NCBI GenBank assembly: GCA_033002965.1
Contig: JAURVB010012599.1
Coordinates: forward strand, 124,001-188,000
DNA from: Piper betle
Lineage: Eukaryota; Streptophyta; Magnoliopsida; Piperales; Piperaceae
Length of the DNA stretch: 64,000 nt
Direction of reading: 5' to 3'
Shown: piece after piece, positions 44,472 to 56,986 of the stretch
How positions within the stretch are numbered: position 1 is the stretch's first letter
Layout: each line of letters begins with the position of its first letter
The notes under the pieces: generated by a model
Databases searched by the model: none
What the model was told of the DNA's origin: nothing
Seen by the model: only the letters and a program-made list of their open reading frames with translations
Translations under genes and position numbers: made by a program

Positions 44472-46835
44472 GTTTATGTATTGTATGGTATGTATGAGCC
44501 AAATCTCTAGCATCCTCCGGCGTTTAGCTAACCAGTTGGATGCTACATCGCCGTGACTTTTATTTTTGGGTTTTAGTCTTGTTGAGTCTAGATAGGTTTA
44601 TGGTCATGTCCCTCACAAGTCTAGTTATTAATGTGCATTTGGAACCTCTTTCGAATGATCGTAGCCCCCATGGGACCAGTGGTCAGGTTATTAAGATCGT
44701 CACTAGCTGCCTATGGGGGAAACACTAAGTGGGCGCAAGCTATGCCTAGCACAAAGGTGCCCTGCCAAGGCCTTGTGCTGGTGCCTTAGTAGTAGCATGG
44801 CATGCGGCTGGGCAAAAGTTTGGATGCAAAGGTGCCATGCCAATGCCCTTATGCCCTATTAGGGTTTCAGGTGTATTTTTGGCCAGTGCAAAGGCACCCT
44901 AAGAGAGACCTTAGCCCAGTCGTGCGACCCAACTTTGTGTGCTATTTGGTACATTCCACCTTTGATCCCTGTGCCTAGCCATTCTATAGGTTGTGGTCTA
45001 GCTAGGTAGAGGCCAGCGTAAACGGCCCCTCCTAGCTCCCTTTTATTGAGACCTATTTTGTGCCATAATATCCCCTCTATTCCTAGCTTATCACCCCTTT
45101 GCTCCATTGCTCTGACCCTTCCTTCATTCCTTCCTCTTCCCACACAATCCCCTACCCCTTAGCCCTTCTCCGAGCCCTCACCAAGCTCTCCCATGCCCTA
45201 GGAGTGGTAGGTTTCAAGGTAGGAAGCCCTAAAAGACATTCTCCTAGCTCCTTGTGAGGTAAAGTTTCCAACTTTCCTCTTCTTCACCGTGTTTGTATGA
45301 TGTTAATATGTATGTGATGCTATGCTTGTATTTTTGTTATATTTGTTCCATGTATATCTATTTGTTTGGAGCATGTTAGGTTTTGAAGCATGTCATGTTT
45401 ACATCTTTAAAAATAGTTATGATCTTTATAATATATTTAAATAAGGGTATGCACCATTTTGGTAGATATTTTATATCTCATGTTGTAGGTCATATATTTG
45501 CATGATCTTGGTCTCTTTGTGTTTTAAGAGATAGATTTACATGTTTTATGAAGCATGTATAGGTGTCAACATTTGGGTGTCAACATTGTTAAAATGCAGC
45601 AGCTTTACTATTTCCAGTAGCTTATTCACAATTTTCCCAACTTTTACACCGTGTTTTAAGTAGTATTTGGATGTAATTTTTATATGTTTGTTAGGATGTT
45701 GGCTATCTCGTGTTAATATAACATGCTAAGTAAACATCATTAAGGACTTGAATAAAACCCCTAAATCTGATGTATGCTTGTTGTATGACTGTTGTGATAT
45801 GCCATAAATTGAAAACCTACTAAGTGTCTACTGAAACCATGTAAATTTTGTGCTAAGTTAAAAATCATCTAGGTATCTAATTAATTGGGTTTTGTGGAGT
45901 GGACTCAAATGCACTATAAACGCTAGTTACTTAGCTCATGTTACAAAATCCTAAACCAACTTCTTTGGTAATAAATGTTTCCCAAATTTCACCAAAACCT
46001 TAATTTGTGTCCCTAACTCATTACTGTAAAATTTGAGAGCTAGTGGTTGGGTAGATTTACCGGTATAAATTCCCTAATCCATGTCAAACCCAAATACTTG
46101 GAATATGGATCTAAAATTTAAAGGATCAGATCCCATTGTGTTGTCTAAAATCTTTCATTTTACCCAGGCCCATTTGGAATGTCCAAGCCTATGAACGAGC
46201 TTTAGGAAAATTGATCTGCAGTCAAGGATCCTTGTTCCTAGTACATTAGCCTTTCCTTAGTGGGCCTTGATCATGGTGTTGGCGCTTGGGCCAGCTCATG
46301 AAGATTTTAGTATACGGCCCTTAGGATGTTACAAACAATTTGTCCAAAATTTAATTCATTTGGACATCTTTTAGTCCGTCCGAAAATTTGTCATGTTAAG
46401 TTGTTTGATAAAATCCCTAAGTATGAGATTTTCTACTAAGTGTACTTGCAACCTAAAACTTTAATTAAGGTCACTTAATGATGTATAATAAGTTATTGAA
46501 TAAGTCAATTAACTTAATTGAGCCTAGAGTGTGTTGTGCATGTTCAAAGGCTTTGCCTCATTTTGTGTGCCATTTTAGTTGATGAGTGATTAGGATTTTT
46601 TTTCTCATATTAGGATAGACAAAGTGAGCTCACCAAGTTTCGAGGAGGTGCTTGACTCTGCTAGGACTGTAGGACTCCTTCTGCTTTGTTATATTGTGGA
46701 TTTGATTTACTATTGTGGGATGGTGTAGGAGGAGTTTTATTAGATCCCACCAACTTCGGGCTGTCTAGACAAAATTTTGTTCACAATTTAATTAAAATTT
46801 AAGGTTGAGATCCATTAATAGCTTTTAAATTCAAA
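44472..46835 (+). repeat. Probable retroelement LTR sequence, no gene
   Basis: 46600-46830 follows the LTR at 11160-11400 (GTAGGACTCCTTCTG-, TTGATTTACTATTG-, TTTTATTAGATCCCAC- and CTTCGGGC-like blocks). The rest is AT-rich with a short cluster of AGGTGCC and AAGGCACC words at 44740-44900. The minus-strand frame 44859-45143 has no likeness to known proteins. The outer bounds are not defined. Confidence 0.4.
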
Positions 46836-46839
46836 ATCT

Positions 46840-49650
46840 AGAAAGACAACAATGTGTACCCCTTGGACCACTATCGTCATTTTGTGGAACATGATTAAGT
46901 GGCGTTGGCATATCCTCATCAAAATAGAGAGAACAAAACATTGATATTTCCTCTATCATATAAGCCTCACATATTGAGCCCTCTGGGTAATGCCTTGTTT
47001 GACACATTTATCCTTAGATATTGAATAAATCTTTCAAAAGGAAACATCCATCTATGAGGCAGTCCACATACGCGAGCATTATACACTAAGTGAATAGGTA
47101 GATACTCCATTGAATAAAAAAACTCAGCCACAAGAATTTTTTCTAACGTGCACAGTATTGTTGGAATGATCTTGTCTAAGAATGTTCTTTTTAATTGCCA
47201 TGTTCAACAGCCAATTAGGTATATGTGATGTTCTCAAAAAAATTGTACAATTCTATTATTGCATTCAATGGAGGGTTAGGAATTAGATTATGAAAAGCAA
47301 CAAGCATAATCCTCTGTAAGAACACATGACAGTCATGACTTTTAAATCCACTGATAGTATAATTTGCATTCACACAATTTGAAATATTTGAAGCGTAACT
47401 ATCAAGTAATTTCAATGTCTTAATCCATCGGCACACCAATAATGCATGTTACCTGGAAATTGAGGGCTTAGGCATCTACATGCAGTTCCCATTGTCTACC
47501 AACTTCAATTCAGGTTAATTAGAACACAAACCAATGTCTTTATGACCTTTATCATCATCTTTAACTTTTTTCCCCTTAACACCCATCAACATGTAAAATT
47601 AGTTATCAAACAAAATTTTCCGCACATGCATAACATCAACATTATGTTACACTAACAAAGAGCTTCAATATGACAATTCCCAAAAAATACATCTACTTAG
47701 CCGAATAAAATATTCTCTAAAACCAGGAACTCTCTTGTCACATTTCATATATGGTCCATATTTAACGTCTAACAAGGAATCCAATCTTGCTTTCATCTGT
47801 TCACCTGTTACTATTGGTGGCGGCCATCCTTTTCAACCCTATTTTTCAAGAACTTTGTTGTCTATAGGGGTGATTTAAGAGAAGACGATGTCGTGACAAT
47901 CAAACCATGAGGGTTTTGCCAGAGTATTGAAGATAGAAAGATTTAGTTTTTTCTATAGAAATAGGGCAAGCAAGCCTACCATGGGTACTCCATGTAGACA
48001 AAACTCCGTAAGCTGCGAAATTATTAGTTGTCCATAACAAACCTGCACACATATGAAAATTTTGTCTTAAAGAAACATTCCATATCTTAACACCATCACA
48101 ACATAACACTTCTTAGTCATCTATGAGAGGCGTAAGATATACATTAATATTTTGACCAAGACCATCTCTCTCAAGAAGGAGCAAAGTTGAGAACATAAAC
48201 AAGTGTGTCATGCACATCCATTGTGTCAAATTATACATCATGAGAAGGACTTGCCACATTAAATATGACTTTGAGGAATAATCAAATGGATTAAAACTGT
48301 TTGTACACAATCCCAATTGGAATTGCATGCATCTAAATCAAACGAGGGGTGGCACTTGCCAAAATGTTTTCAAGCCTCGCTATGTGCCGAATTGTTACCC
48401 ATTGGTGCAGTGTCTGAACACCATCACCTCATAACACTTTTTAAGTCATCTATGAGAGGCCTAAGATATACATCATTATTTTGATTAGGACGATGTCTCT
48501 CATGAAGGAGCAAAGTGTAGAACATAAACGGGCTTGTCATGCACATCCACTCTGTCAAATTATACATCATGAGAAGGACTTGCCAGGTTGAATATGACTT
48601 TTAGGAATAATCAAATGGATTAAAATTGTTTGTACACAATCCCAACCGGACATTGCGTGCGTCTAAATCAAACGAGGGGTGGCCCTTGTTAAAATATTTT
48701 CAAGCCTCACTATGTGTAGGGTGAATCGTTACCCATGGGTGCCTTGGATTTTGCAAGCCAAGACATGTGTTGGACAGTTTTGCACAACATGAACAATCTT
48801 TATAATCTAGTAATTATAGGAAAATATTGCAACACTTGGTTGGGATGCCTTTCTTCTGATTGCCATCTTCATCTACTAATAAATCATATCTTGGCGGTCT
48901 TTGATCAGTGTAGACACTCTTGTAAGTGTAATGTCTCCTTAAAATATAATATGCATTTTTTGGACATACATGTATTTTTACTACCCTGATTCTTATCTTT
49001 TTCATCAATTTCTTTGAGTAATAATAAGAACCTGCTAACTTTTTCTCACTTAGTAAAACACTTTTCATAAGGGACAGAAACTCATCAAATGTTGTTTGAG
49101 CAATACTATGACTTTTCATATATACAAAGAAGATGTAAAAACATAGCCCGGTTATAGTTGTTCATCTTCTTGTCTCATTAGATCATAAGATGCTCTTACA
49201 TCCTGATTAGGTTGCTCATCACCAAAGTCATGATCATAAGAAATTGGGGAGGAACCTCAAAATGTGGACCAACAACATCATGTATGATCCCTCTAAAACC
49301 TAAATTATCCCCAGTTGCACTTGAACTTGCTCTTCCATACTCATAACTAGATATGGATAATTAGTTGGCATAAATTTGATATAGTATAAATGTTGCTTGA
49401 CATAATCCCTTTTCAAACTAAACCGATAGGTACAAACATTGCACATACAAGAAATTTGCATATTGCTAACAATTTTGCTGTGGGAGAAGGCAAATTTAAG
49501 AAACACCTAACCCTATGTTCAAACTTTGGATTGAGAATTCCTTCAGCTAACCACCTTTGATACATCAAGCACGAACCTTTGTAGCCATTGTATTGTCTAC
49601 TCTGATGTGTGCCAATAAACTTTAAGTAAAGCTTGAGACTAAAAAGCAAG
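46840..49650 (-). pseudogene. TNP2-like CACTA transposase, fragmented
   Basis: Pieces appear in the family order on the minus strand. The transposase-associated domain is at 49655-49300 (MYQRWLAEGILNPKFEH, frameshift, FLKFAFSHSKIVSNMQ, CMCNVCTYRF, VKQHLYYIKFMP). Next is LSLMKSVLLSEKK...SYYYSKKLMKKIRI with KIHVCPKNAYYI and KKGIPTKC (49119-48814). The catalytic region follows with LGLCTNSFNPFD, SYLMWQVLLMMYNL and INVYLTPLIDD (48328-48113). Then comes LLWTTNNFAAYGVLSTWST and GRLACPISIEKTKSF (48109-47900). A worn NLDVMHVE-type block lies near 47640. DSYASNISNCVN with SGFKSHDCHVFLQRIM comes next (47439-47215). The tail reads DEDMPTPLNHVPQNDD near 46890. Stops, shifts and an internal duplication make it inactive. 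Confidence 0.85.
48121..48745 (-). repeat. 329-bp tandem duplication inside the transposase relic
   Basis: The block CTATGAGAGGCGTAAGATAT at 48121 recurs at 48450 (CTATGAGAGGCCTAAGATAT). About 300 bp matches on each side, including TTATACATCATGAGAAGGAC and AAATCAAACGAGGGGTGGC. The unit covers the NPFD and VYLTPLIDD part of TNP2. Confidence 0.85.
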
Positions 49651-50639
49651 AACACCCCAAGATAATTTTGGCACTGATAATATCAATAACATATATAAGT
49701 GTGAGTGTGTATATTTAGAGGCATGCCTCACTTAGAAAATGTTATTTGGATAACTGTAAAATTAAAATAGTATGATTTAAAATAGTATATTGTTTAAAGT
49801 AAGTTGTATTCATACCCATGATCAATCAAACAAAATAATTCCGACCTTCATTTCTATTTTTTCTTTTTAAAAAATAGTCATGTGGTTCTTTATTTTCTTG
49901 CATAGGGTCAACATGAATGGAGGTTGGATGCCCATTTAGGAGATCCAAAGGTGTGAGTTGGGTGGGTTTCAATGCCAGACTCTGGGGAGTGTTCAGTGGT
50001 TACCTCCAGACTCGATAATCATCAGCGGGGATTATTCTTAGTTGGGTAGATTACTATGATCTGTTAATGAATAATCATAATTATGTAATAAAATAACATA
50101 TAAAAGCATGAATTAAAAATCATGATATATTTAGTTAAAAGCCAAGACTAAATTATCATCATAACGTGCATACTACGACCACAATGTATATAAAATTAAA
50201 CCATGTATATCATTAAACACTGATTTAAATAAACATGTTCCAATCATCGCATAACACTAAATATAAATTAAAATAGACAACAACATATAACATAGTAAAT
50301 TTAAATAGATTTGAAATTACAAATAATAAACAAATATTATCTCAACATTAATTATATTTGAACAAAATTAAACTTTATACCTAGCCAATGTATGATTTCG
50401 GCATTGAGGAGGATGGAGAAGAATGGCAGTGGCAGCAGTGTGAAATGACAACGACAACGTGACATGGTGGAGACAACTAAGTTTTAGAGGTAGGAAGGTG
50501 GTCAGGGAAAAATGGGTCGAGGGATGGGGAGGGGGCAGTTGGGGGATGGGGGGTGGTCGGGGGATGGAGGCGTCGACCAAGGTGGCGCCACAAAGGGTGG
50601 AGTCAGCGAAGGGCAACGTTAATCAGGCAATTTTGGGGC

Positions 50640-51034
50640 TTCAACCCGCTTTTTAAACATGAAATTAAAGATTTGCCACCATCTTTGCGACCACAAACCG
50701 GTCACTCAATGTTTCTTGAATCATTTTTTATATTATTTACAACTACAATAAGTAACAAAGAAACTGGTTTCAAAGTATTTTTAAAAAGTGATTGAGTGCA
50801 ACCAAAAATGCGGTTACAAAAATGAATAAACAACTAGTGACTTGCATCTGCAAACAGACCCACAAAATCCCGGTCACTAAGTTGCAGTCGCTACGAATGG
50901 CTAATAAATTTACAACCATTTACACAGTTGCAAATTTTCCCCATTTCAGTTCAGGTCACTAGCCGGTCGTAAAATAGCAACTGGAAAATGCAGTCACAAA
51001 ATTATGGTAGGTGACGAGCATTTTTCTACTAGTG
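50640..51034 (-). repeat. CACTA subterminal repeats and terminal sequence
   Basis: Short words of the type TGCGACCAC, GGTTACAAAA, CAGTTGCAAA and CCGGTCACTAA recur in both orientations up to the terminal CACTAGTAGAAAAA (51034-51021 on the minus strand). Such regions are the known binding sites of the TNPA-type partner protein in this superfamily. Confidence 0.7.
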
Positions 51035-51570
51035 GCATGCTATCGGTGATATTTTTGGGCATATGCTTAGTGTTGTTGTAAGATCCAGCTTGTTGTCTGA
51101 TATAGCCAATGTTTGATCCGGCTCATGGCAAGGGACGTGGTTTGTAACACCCCAATTTGACCTAACATATGACCAAATAAAAAATTGGTTGGCTATTCGT
51201 TAGACAACTGAATGAGACTAACTTAGACGGAAGATCTTAAACCTTGAGGAAGCTTAAAATATATAACCAAAGTAGAGTCTCATACATAAACACACATGCA
51301 TACCATAAATTAAGGGGAATGCACTAATATTATGCGTCAAACGTGACATTCAACATATTGAGAAGAGGTGTGTCTCTAGTGTAACTAAGAGTGGTGACTT
51401 TTAAGAAATTCAAATGAGCACTCCAAGTGTGAAGAAGAGGTGCATCCCCGCTACAAGTATGAGTGGTGTTATTCAGCCATATATGATCTATACTCTTATT
51501 ACTTGGGTTTTAAGTAGTTATTACATAGCTTATTATTTAACCATGTCATGATGTTGAAACAGTACAAGTG
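51035..51570. other. Spacer with an LTR-like start, no gene
   Basis: TGTAACACCCCAATTTG at 51143 resembles the LTR start 428 bp later (TGTAACACCCCAAATCTAG, 51571). A second inverted LTR fragment may therefore lie here, but nothing further could be aligned. GAAGAAGAGGTGCATCC- and GAGAAGAGGTGTGTCTC-like phrases repeat at 51360 and 51430. Confidence 0.4.
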
Positions 51571-51647
51571 TAACACCCCAAATCTAGTTCACGCTCGCGA
51601 ACTGAACCAAATGTCATTGGTCCTGATTAGGTTGGCTAATCCGAACC

Positions 51648-52255
51648 TGTGAGATCCCTCAACTTAGTCCCATATCTAATACCTACTGGGAAAAGATCCT
51701 ATTTATAAGTGGGAATGGACTAGAGATCTTTAACTTCCGGGGTACCCATTTTAAAGAAATGACTTAGCCCATTGCGTTGCACTTTGGGCTGGGTCGTTAC
51801 ACATGGTATCAGAGCCAACCTGGTTCCGTGTTAGATGGTGGGATGGACTAGGGACGTTGGCTAGGCTGCCGGTCACGGGCCAAAAAAGGTCGCGGGCTGG
51901 GGATAGCAATGGGCCAAGACTAGAAACGTTGGCTAGGTTGTCGGTCACGGGCCAAAAAGGTCGCGGGCTGGGGATAGCAACGGGCCAAGACTAGAAACGT
52001 TGGCTAGGCTGCCGGTCACGGGCCAGAAAGGATGTGGGTTGGGGCTAGCAACGGGCAAAGAATAGGCATTTCGGGGACGAAATTTCCTAAGGTGGGTGGA
52101 TTGTGAGATCCCTCAACTTAGTCCCACATCTAATACTTACTTGGAGAAGATCCTATTTATAAGTGGGAATGGACTAGAGATCTTTAACTTCCAGGGTACC
52201 CATTTTAAAGAAATGACTTGGCCCATTACGTTGCACTTTGGGCTGGGTCGTTATA
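51648..52255 (+). mobile_element. Complete TRIM, 608 bp, with three internal repeats
   Basis: LTRs 51648-51801 and 52102-52255 are 154 bp each and nearly identical (TGTGAGATCCC to CGTTACA, with CA to TA at the right end). The PBS TGGTATCAGAGC is at 51804-51815 and the purine tract TAAGGTGGGTGGAT stands before the right LTR. The outer neighbours GAACC (51643-51647) and AAACC (52256-52260) fit a 5-bp target duplication with one mismatch. Internal DNA (51802-52101) holds three tandem units of about 71 bp starting near 51848, 51919 and 51989. No coding sequence is present. Confidence 0.88.
51700..51709 (+). promoter_or_regulatory. TATA-like box in TRIM LTR
   Basis: TATTTATAAG lies 52 bases into the LTR and is kept, with small changes, in all copies of this LTR family in the window. 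It is the only TATA-like word in the 154 bp, so it is the likely promoter of the TRIM transcript. Confidence 0.4.
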
Positions 52256-52950
52256 AAACCTAACTTATACGGATCTATTCTCTGTGTTTTAAGATGAAGA
52301 TATTAATCTCTATGCATAGATGAATGCACAGAACCCTAACATGCTACTATATGGAAGACATGGCAAGCAATTCACATACCAAAATAATTACAATAAAATC
52401 AACAAAAAGTCAAGAAATAAAATGGTTAGAGTCTCTTATTAAAATGCAATTAGGGGCCACCCTGTCAAAACATATATATATGAGAGCTAACTCTCATATG
52501 AAGGAAAACATTCATATACTTCACCAGAACTCTCTAAAAGGCACTTGTTGAGGAGCCACCAGGCTGTAGACCCGGTAGCATCTCGAATTGACTGGTCTAC
52601 TGAAGCCTCTCTCAGCATTTTCTTATTTCTTACTTTCTGGTCCCTCAAGACTACCAGTATATCCTAAGCCCTCTCATTTCCTCAATAATTCTCTTAGCCT
52701 TGATCACGAAGGTTAACTACTCTTAGGCAGTTGCCTTTAATACCCTTCTGACCATAAGTTTGGACGTGTGCTGTACTTAACAATACCCGTAAACCTTCAC
52801 GTTCTCTAGGAGTGAGGAACTCAAACACGGAGTTTTCATAATCCCTCCGAAATGGAATAACCCTCTCACCAATATAGAGCCCGCTTTGAGTGGCACGTTC
52901 ACCCACTCATGGTAGGTACGAGTCAATTTTTCCTTCTCTTGTCTACTGAA

Positions 52951-53446
52951 AACTTGATAAAATTATATAACAAAACCTCCAAGTGACAGAATTGTGTGAT
53001 TGTTGTGTGTGTGATACAATTTCTGATATTTGTCTTGTTATTTATTGTTATTATTAGTGGTTCATTTGGTCATATGCTACAACTATAGGGGAGTTTTTGC
53101 CCGAGTTTACCTAGTTTGAATCATCCTTAGAGCTTGGGTGCATATTGGATAACACCACTACACACATAATTTAAATGTTGAGCATGCATTTGGGCACAGT
53201 GTACTTGGCTTTTGATGAATGATTTCTGGCCCGAGTGCCTTGTATGTGCATTAGTTTGTCAAGTTTTGGTGCCACCATTTTTTGATACCAAGACAGGTTA
53301 GGTCTTGTACGTGTGTCATCTTGTTGCCATGTCTTCGATCTGGTTCTGGTTCATACCGAATATGGGGTTCTACATATATAACTAAAGGTGGCTAGATTTT
53401 GGTGAATTTTGAGGTTTGTCTAGATTTGATGAACTTGGATGACAAC
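52951..53446. other. Spacer, no gene
   Basis: AT-rich DNA between the inverted LTR and the next large element. No frame or repeat was recognised. Confidence 0.45.
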
Positions 53447-54060
53447 TGTAATGCCTTCAAAAAATTACAACATGTCCAATTAAAAATTCATATCTCTGGA
53501 GGTAGAGGACAAAAAATCTTGAAATTTTATGATCAGAAAATAGACATCTCAAGCTTTCAAGGGCAATAAAAATCACTCAAAGTAGATCTAGTAGATATGT
53601 ATTCGAAATCTGACCTTTAAACTGAGAAAGTTGAATCTGGGGTAAATTAGCAATGGACTTCTTTAGTGTATTTGGTCTTGACCAAATTCAAGGTATTTCA
53701 TGTTTGTTAAGATATTAAGTAGATCAAGTAAGGTATCAAGAAAGAAAAATTAATATATTAAATTTGGTTCACAAAGGTTTGATTAGAGAACAAAGAGATC
53801 AAGATATATGTAATTAGGTAAGCATGCAAGAAGTGTCACAGGTGAATTATTTCCATATCCTAAATAAGTTCATATCAAGTGACAAGAAATTAATGATGGA
53901 TAAATACTTAAACCTAGTGGTTGACTAAGTGGAGTCGGTGTGAATAAAGGGTTAGTCAATTAGTCGGAAGGGCATAATTGGTCAACCATGGCTACAGGGA
54001 TGAACCAAACACCTGGCTAATTGAGCTATGTTTATGCTAGAACGTGGGTGACTGCTAGAT

Positions 54061-54073
54061 GGGTATATAAGAG
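54061..54073 (+). promoter_or_regulatory. Candidate LTR promoter (TATA box)
   Basis: GGGTATATAAGAG lies about 615 bases into the LTR, some 55 bases before a CT-rich leader. The matching spot of the other LTR reads GGGTATGAAAGAG (about 58239), so that copy has lost the box. Confidence 0.45.
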
Positions 54074-55955
54074 CATTATGGGCTGCCAAACCCTATTCCA
54101 AAAATCCTACACCTATTTCTCTCTCATGACCTCTCCCTCTCTCTCTTCTTTCTTCCTCATCCTCTCATTCTCCCGTAGTGGTTGTGCATGTGTGGAGCAA
54201 GGCAAGGAAGGTATTTCTAGGGAAAATCAACCAAAGAAGAGGTCAGTATGTCAACTTAAACTAGTTAATTCCATAGATTTATGCATCATATTCATGTTTG
54301 CACATCTCTCTATATGTTATGATTTGTATTGTATGTATTCATGATTGAGAATATATTATATGATAATTAGATGTATGTAAACTAGGATTGGGATCATGAA
54401 CTCAATAAAGGTAGAGACGATTCAGGATTAAACAACATAGAAGTTGAAGTTTGATTGATTGTAATGTTGTTTATGTTGAAATTGTGTTTGAAGGGGTAAG
54501 GATGTAGTGAAATCAAGCAAGATCCTGTCTTTTTTAATCAAGAACTACTCTCAACTTTTATTATGATTTATATAGAGAGTATATGAAGTTTCAATGAATT
54601 TTGAAATCGCTTGCAATATTTCTGTAAAAATACAATTTGAAATATGAGGGTTTTTCCAATATTAAGGTACTTTAATGGTAAATAGAGATAATAAACCTCT
54701 AAATTGAAATTTCTTTTAGTGGAATGTCAGAAAATGTATTACGTGTAAAATTTAATGAAATTCAGATGTCATTAAGGCCTCAAATTAATTTTTGAAAATA
54801 GCATAACTGCAAGCAGAACGCGTAGACATCCTTAACAAGAGCAACCAGATGCACTGCTTGTTAAAAACCAACTCTAGTTTCACTGCTGGTTGAACACCCA
54901 GACGCCCTGAGTGAGAGTGCCTAAGTGCTTATACTTTTGAGTTTTGAATTTGATATTTAAAAGCTATTTAATCATTTTTATTGCTGTAATTGATGTTATT
55001 TAATGCTTGTAATGATTTGATTGTGTGTATGCATGTGATTGTTGAATATTATATCATGTGGTAATGATGGAACATGTTCATGTCATGCATGCATATACAT
55101 ACATATAGTCTAGTTGAGGTAGTGATATATAGTATTGTTCCATTAATCAGACGAGTAGCAAATGTTACTAAGGTGTCTTGAAGTTTGAAAAGGCAACAAT
55201 TAAGGTTTGTTTAGTCATTATGTATGGAGCTTTGAGATCCCTTTGTTTTATGTGGTATTTGTACGAGTTAATTGAAACATGTTTCACGTAATGGCACATA
55301 TAAGTTTACGTTGCATGCATAAGTTAACAAGATAGCAAAAATGGAATCAAGTCATATATTTTAATGTTTCATGTGTTGAGTTGAGGCGATGGCAAGGCTG
55401 AGACTTGGCTTAGCAAGTTTCACGAGTAAGTATATCAGGTGAACTTACAAGTTATGTCGATCCAACTCTGCGCATCCCCCTTAAGCAAGGGCTGGCGTTC
55501 ATGTGATGATTACTATGTTGATGGTTCTTATGATCATGGGTGGGTATTTGAGGTCACACGGGAATTTTTGGTGGCCGCCACAATTATCGGGAGTCAAAAA
55601 TGCTAGACTCAATCATTGGGCAGTAGTAGAAGAAAAGGTCACCAAGGTTGGACCATAGGAGAGGAGATAAATTGTGAAGGATGGTCAAGTATTTTATGTT
55701 AGTAACCATAAAGGTTGGACAAAGGTGGATGCCCTATATATCACAGAGGTTGGGTTATGGGCTATGCCCTAAGTTTAGTTTAAGGCTGCAAATGCTTGAC
55801 CAAGTACATGTGTCAAGTTTTCCTTTCATTAGTAGACTACGAAATAAAATGGTATATGAATTGTCAATGTTATGTTGACTATGTAGTTATGTTTTGATTG
55901 ATTAGTTCAAAGTTTAATCATATATATCTTATTATATATTGCTACATATGTAAGT

Positions 55956-56617
55956 TGTAACGACACAGCTCAAAGTACAACGTAATGGGCTAAGTCATTT
56001 CTTTAAAATGGGTACCCCGAAAGTTAAAGATCTCTAGTCCATTCCTACTTATAAACAGGATCTTCACCCAGTAGGTATTAGATGTGGGACTAAGTTGAGG
56101 GATCTCACAATCCACCCACCTTAGGAAATTTCGTCCCCAAAATGCCTATTCTTGGCCCGTTGCTAGCCCCAGCCGTCGTCCTTTTGGCCCGTGAGTGGCA
56201 GCCTAGCCAACATTTCTAGTCTTAGTCCATTGCTAGCCCCAACCCACGACCTTTCTGGCCCATGACCGGCAGCCTAGCCAACGTCCCTAGTCCCCCAGCC
56301 GACGACCTTTTTGGCCCGTGAGTGGCAGCCTAGCCAACATTTCTAGTCTTTGTCCATTGCTAGCCCCAGCCCACGACCTTTCTGGCCCATGACCGGCAGC
56401 CTAGCCAACGTCCCTAGTCCATCCCACCATCTAACACGGAACCAGGTCGGCTCTGATACCATTTGTAACGACCCAGCCCAAAGTGCAACGTAATGGGTTA
56501 AGTCATTTCTTTAAAATGGGTACCCCGAAAGTTAAAGATCTCTAGTCCATTCCCACTTATAAATAGGATCTTCTCCGAGTAGGTATTAGATGTGGGACTA
56601 AGTTGAGGGATTTCACA
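55956..56617 (-). mobile_element. Complete TRIM, 662 bp, with four internal repeats
   Basis: LTRs 55956-56109 and 56464-56617 are 154 bp each. TAAGT stands on both sides (55951-55955, 56618-56622), an exact 5-bp target duplication. On the minus strand the PBS TGGTATCAGAGC is at 56461-56450 and the purine tract abuts the LTR at 56109. The internal 354 bp has four units of about 71 bp (one shortened) arranged as two alternating pairs. There are no reading frames. Confidence 0.92.
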
Positions 56618-56986
56618 TAAGTTGTGAACTTGACACCTAATTTGGTATTTAGCAAACACTCATGTTGAGTTGGAGATAGCAACTTTTGGACGATGGGATG
56701 GCAAGGATTCAGCACATAGACTTTTGTTTACTTTGATTCAGTGTCATTACTACATAGACTTGTGCAGAATTGGATTTTTTTATTGGACATGTTATAAATA
56801 TTTATTGTGGATTATTTGTTGTTAAGTATATTGTAACAATTGAAAGGTCAGCTCAATACTATATTCCATGCTTGTTTACGATTTTTATTTCATGTACTTG
56901 TTATGCATCCTCATTAAGATGATACGTGGTAATAGCCTTGTCCTTTAGGTTGTTAGTATGTTGCATGAAAAAGGAAGGATCTTACA

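Larger units (their letters stand above)
46836..51034 (-). mobile_element. CACTA (En/Spm) transposon, 5' end present, 3' part cut off
   Basis: On the minus strand the element begins at 51034 with CACTAGTAGAAAAATGCTC, the standard CACTA terminus. About 400 bp of subterminal repeats follow. A C-rich leader (about 50620-50400 on the minus strand) and a decayed TNP2-like transposase (49650-46840) come next. The opposite CACTA end is missing: near 46835 the sequence passes into LTR-like DNA. The usual 3-bp target duplication therefore cannot be tested. Confidence 0.8.
51571..52950 (-). repeat. Inverted gypsy LTR fragment, split by a TRIM
   Basis: Read on the minus strand, 52950-52470 follows the LTR at 9695-12555 around 11500-11960 (GGGTATTAAAGGCAACTGCC, TTCCTCACTCCTAGAG-type blocks in reverse). 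The end TGTAACACCCCAAATC (51571) corresponds to its TTACA terminus. The flank after the TRIM (ACGGATCTATTC, about 52269) matches around 12455, so the LTR was continuous before the TRIM landed. The minus-strand frame 52694-52906 belongs to this LTR. Confidence 0.65.
53447..56986 (+). repeat. LARD 5' LTR, interrupted by a TRIM
   Basis: It aligns with 57591-59701 and 62725-63796. It has a TATA box (next feature), a CT-rich leader (54118-54176) and a minor G/A-rich block before 54240. The TRIM at 55956-56617 interrupts it. The frame 54021-54344 covers the CT-rich leader, recurs degenerately at 58236-58457 in the other LTR, and is not taken as a gene. Confidence 0.75.

Noticed and set aside
44859..45143. 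94-residue minus-strand frame
   Set aside because: No known motif, atypical start, and located in LTR-like repeat DNA.
54021..54344. 107-residue plus-strand frame
   Set aside because: It covers the CT-rich LTR leader and its counterpart in the other LTR (58236-58457) is shifted and different.
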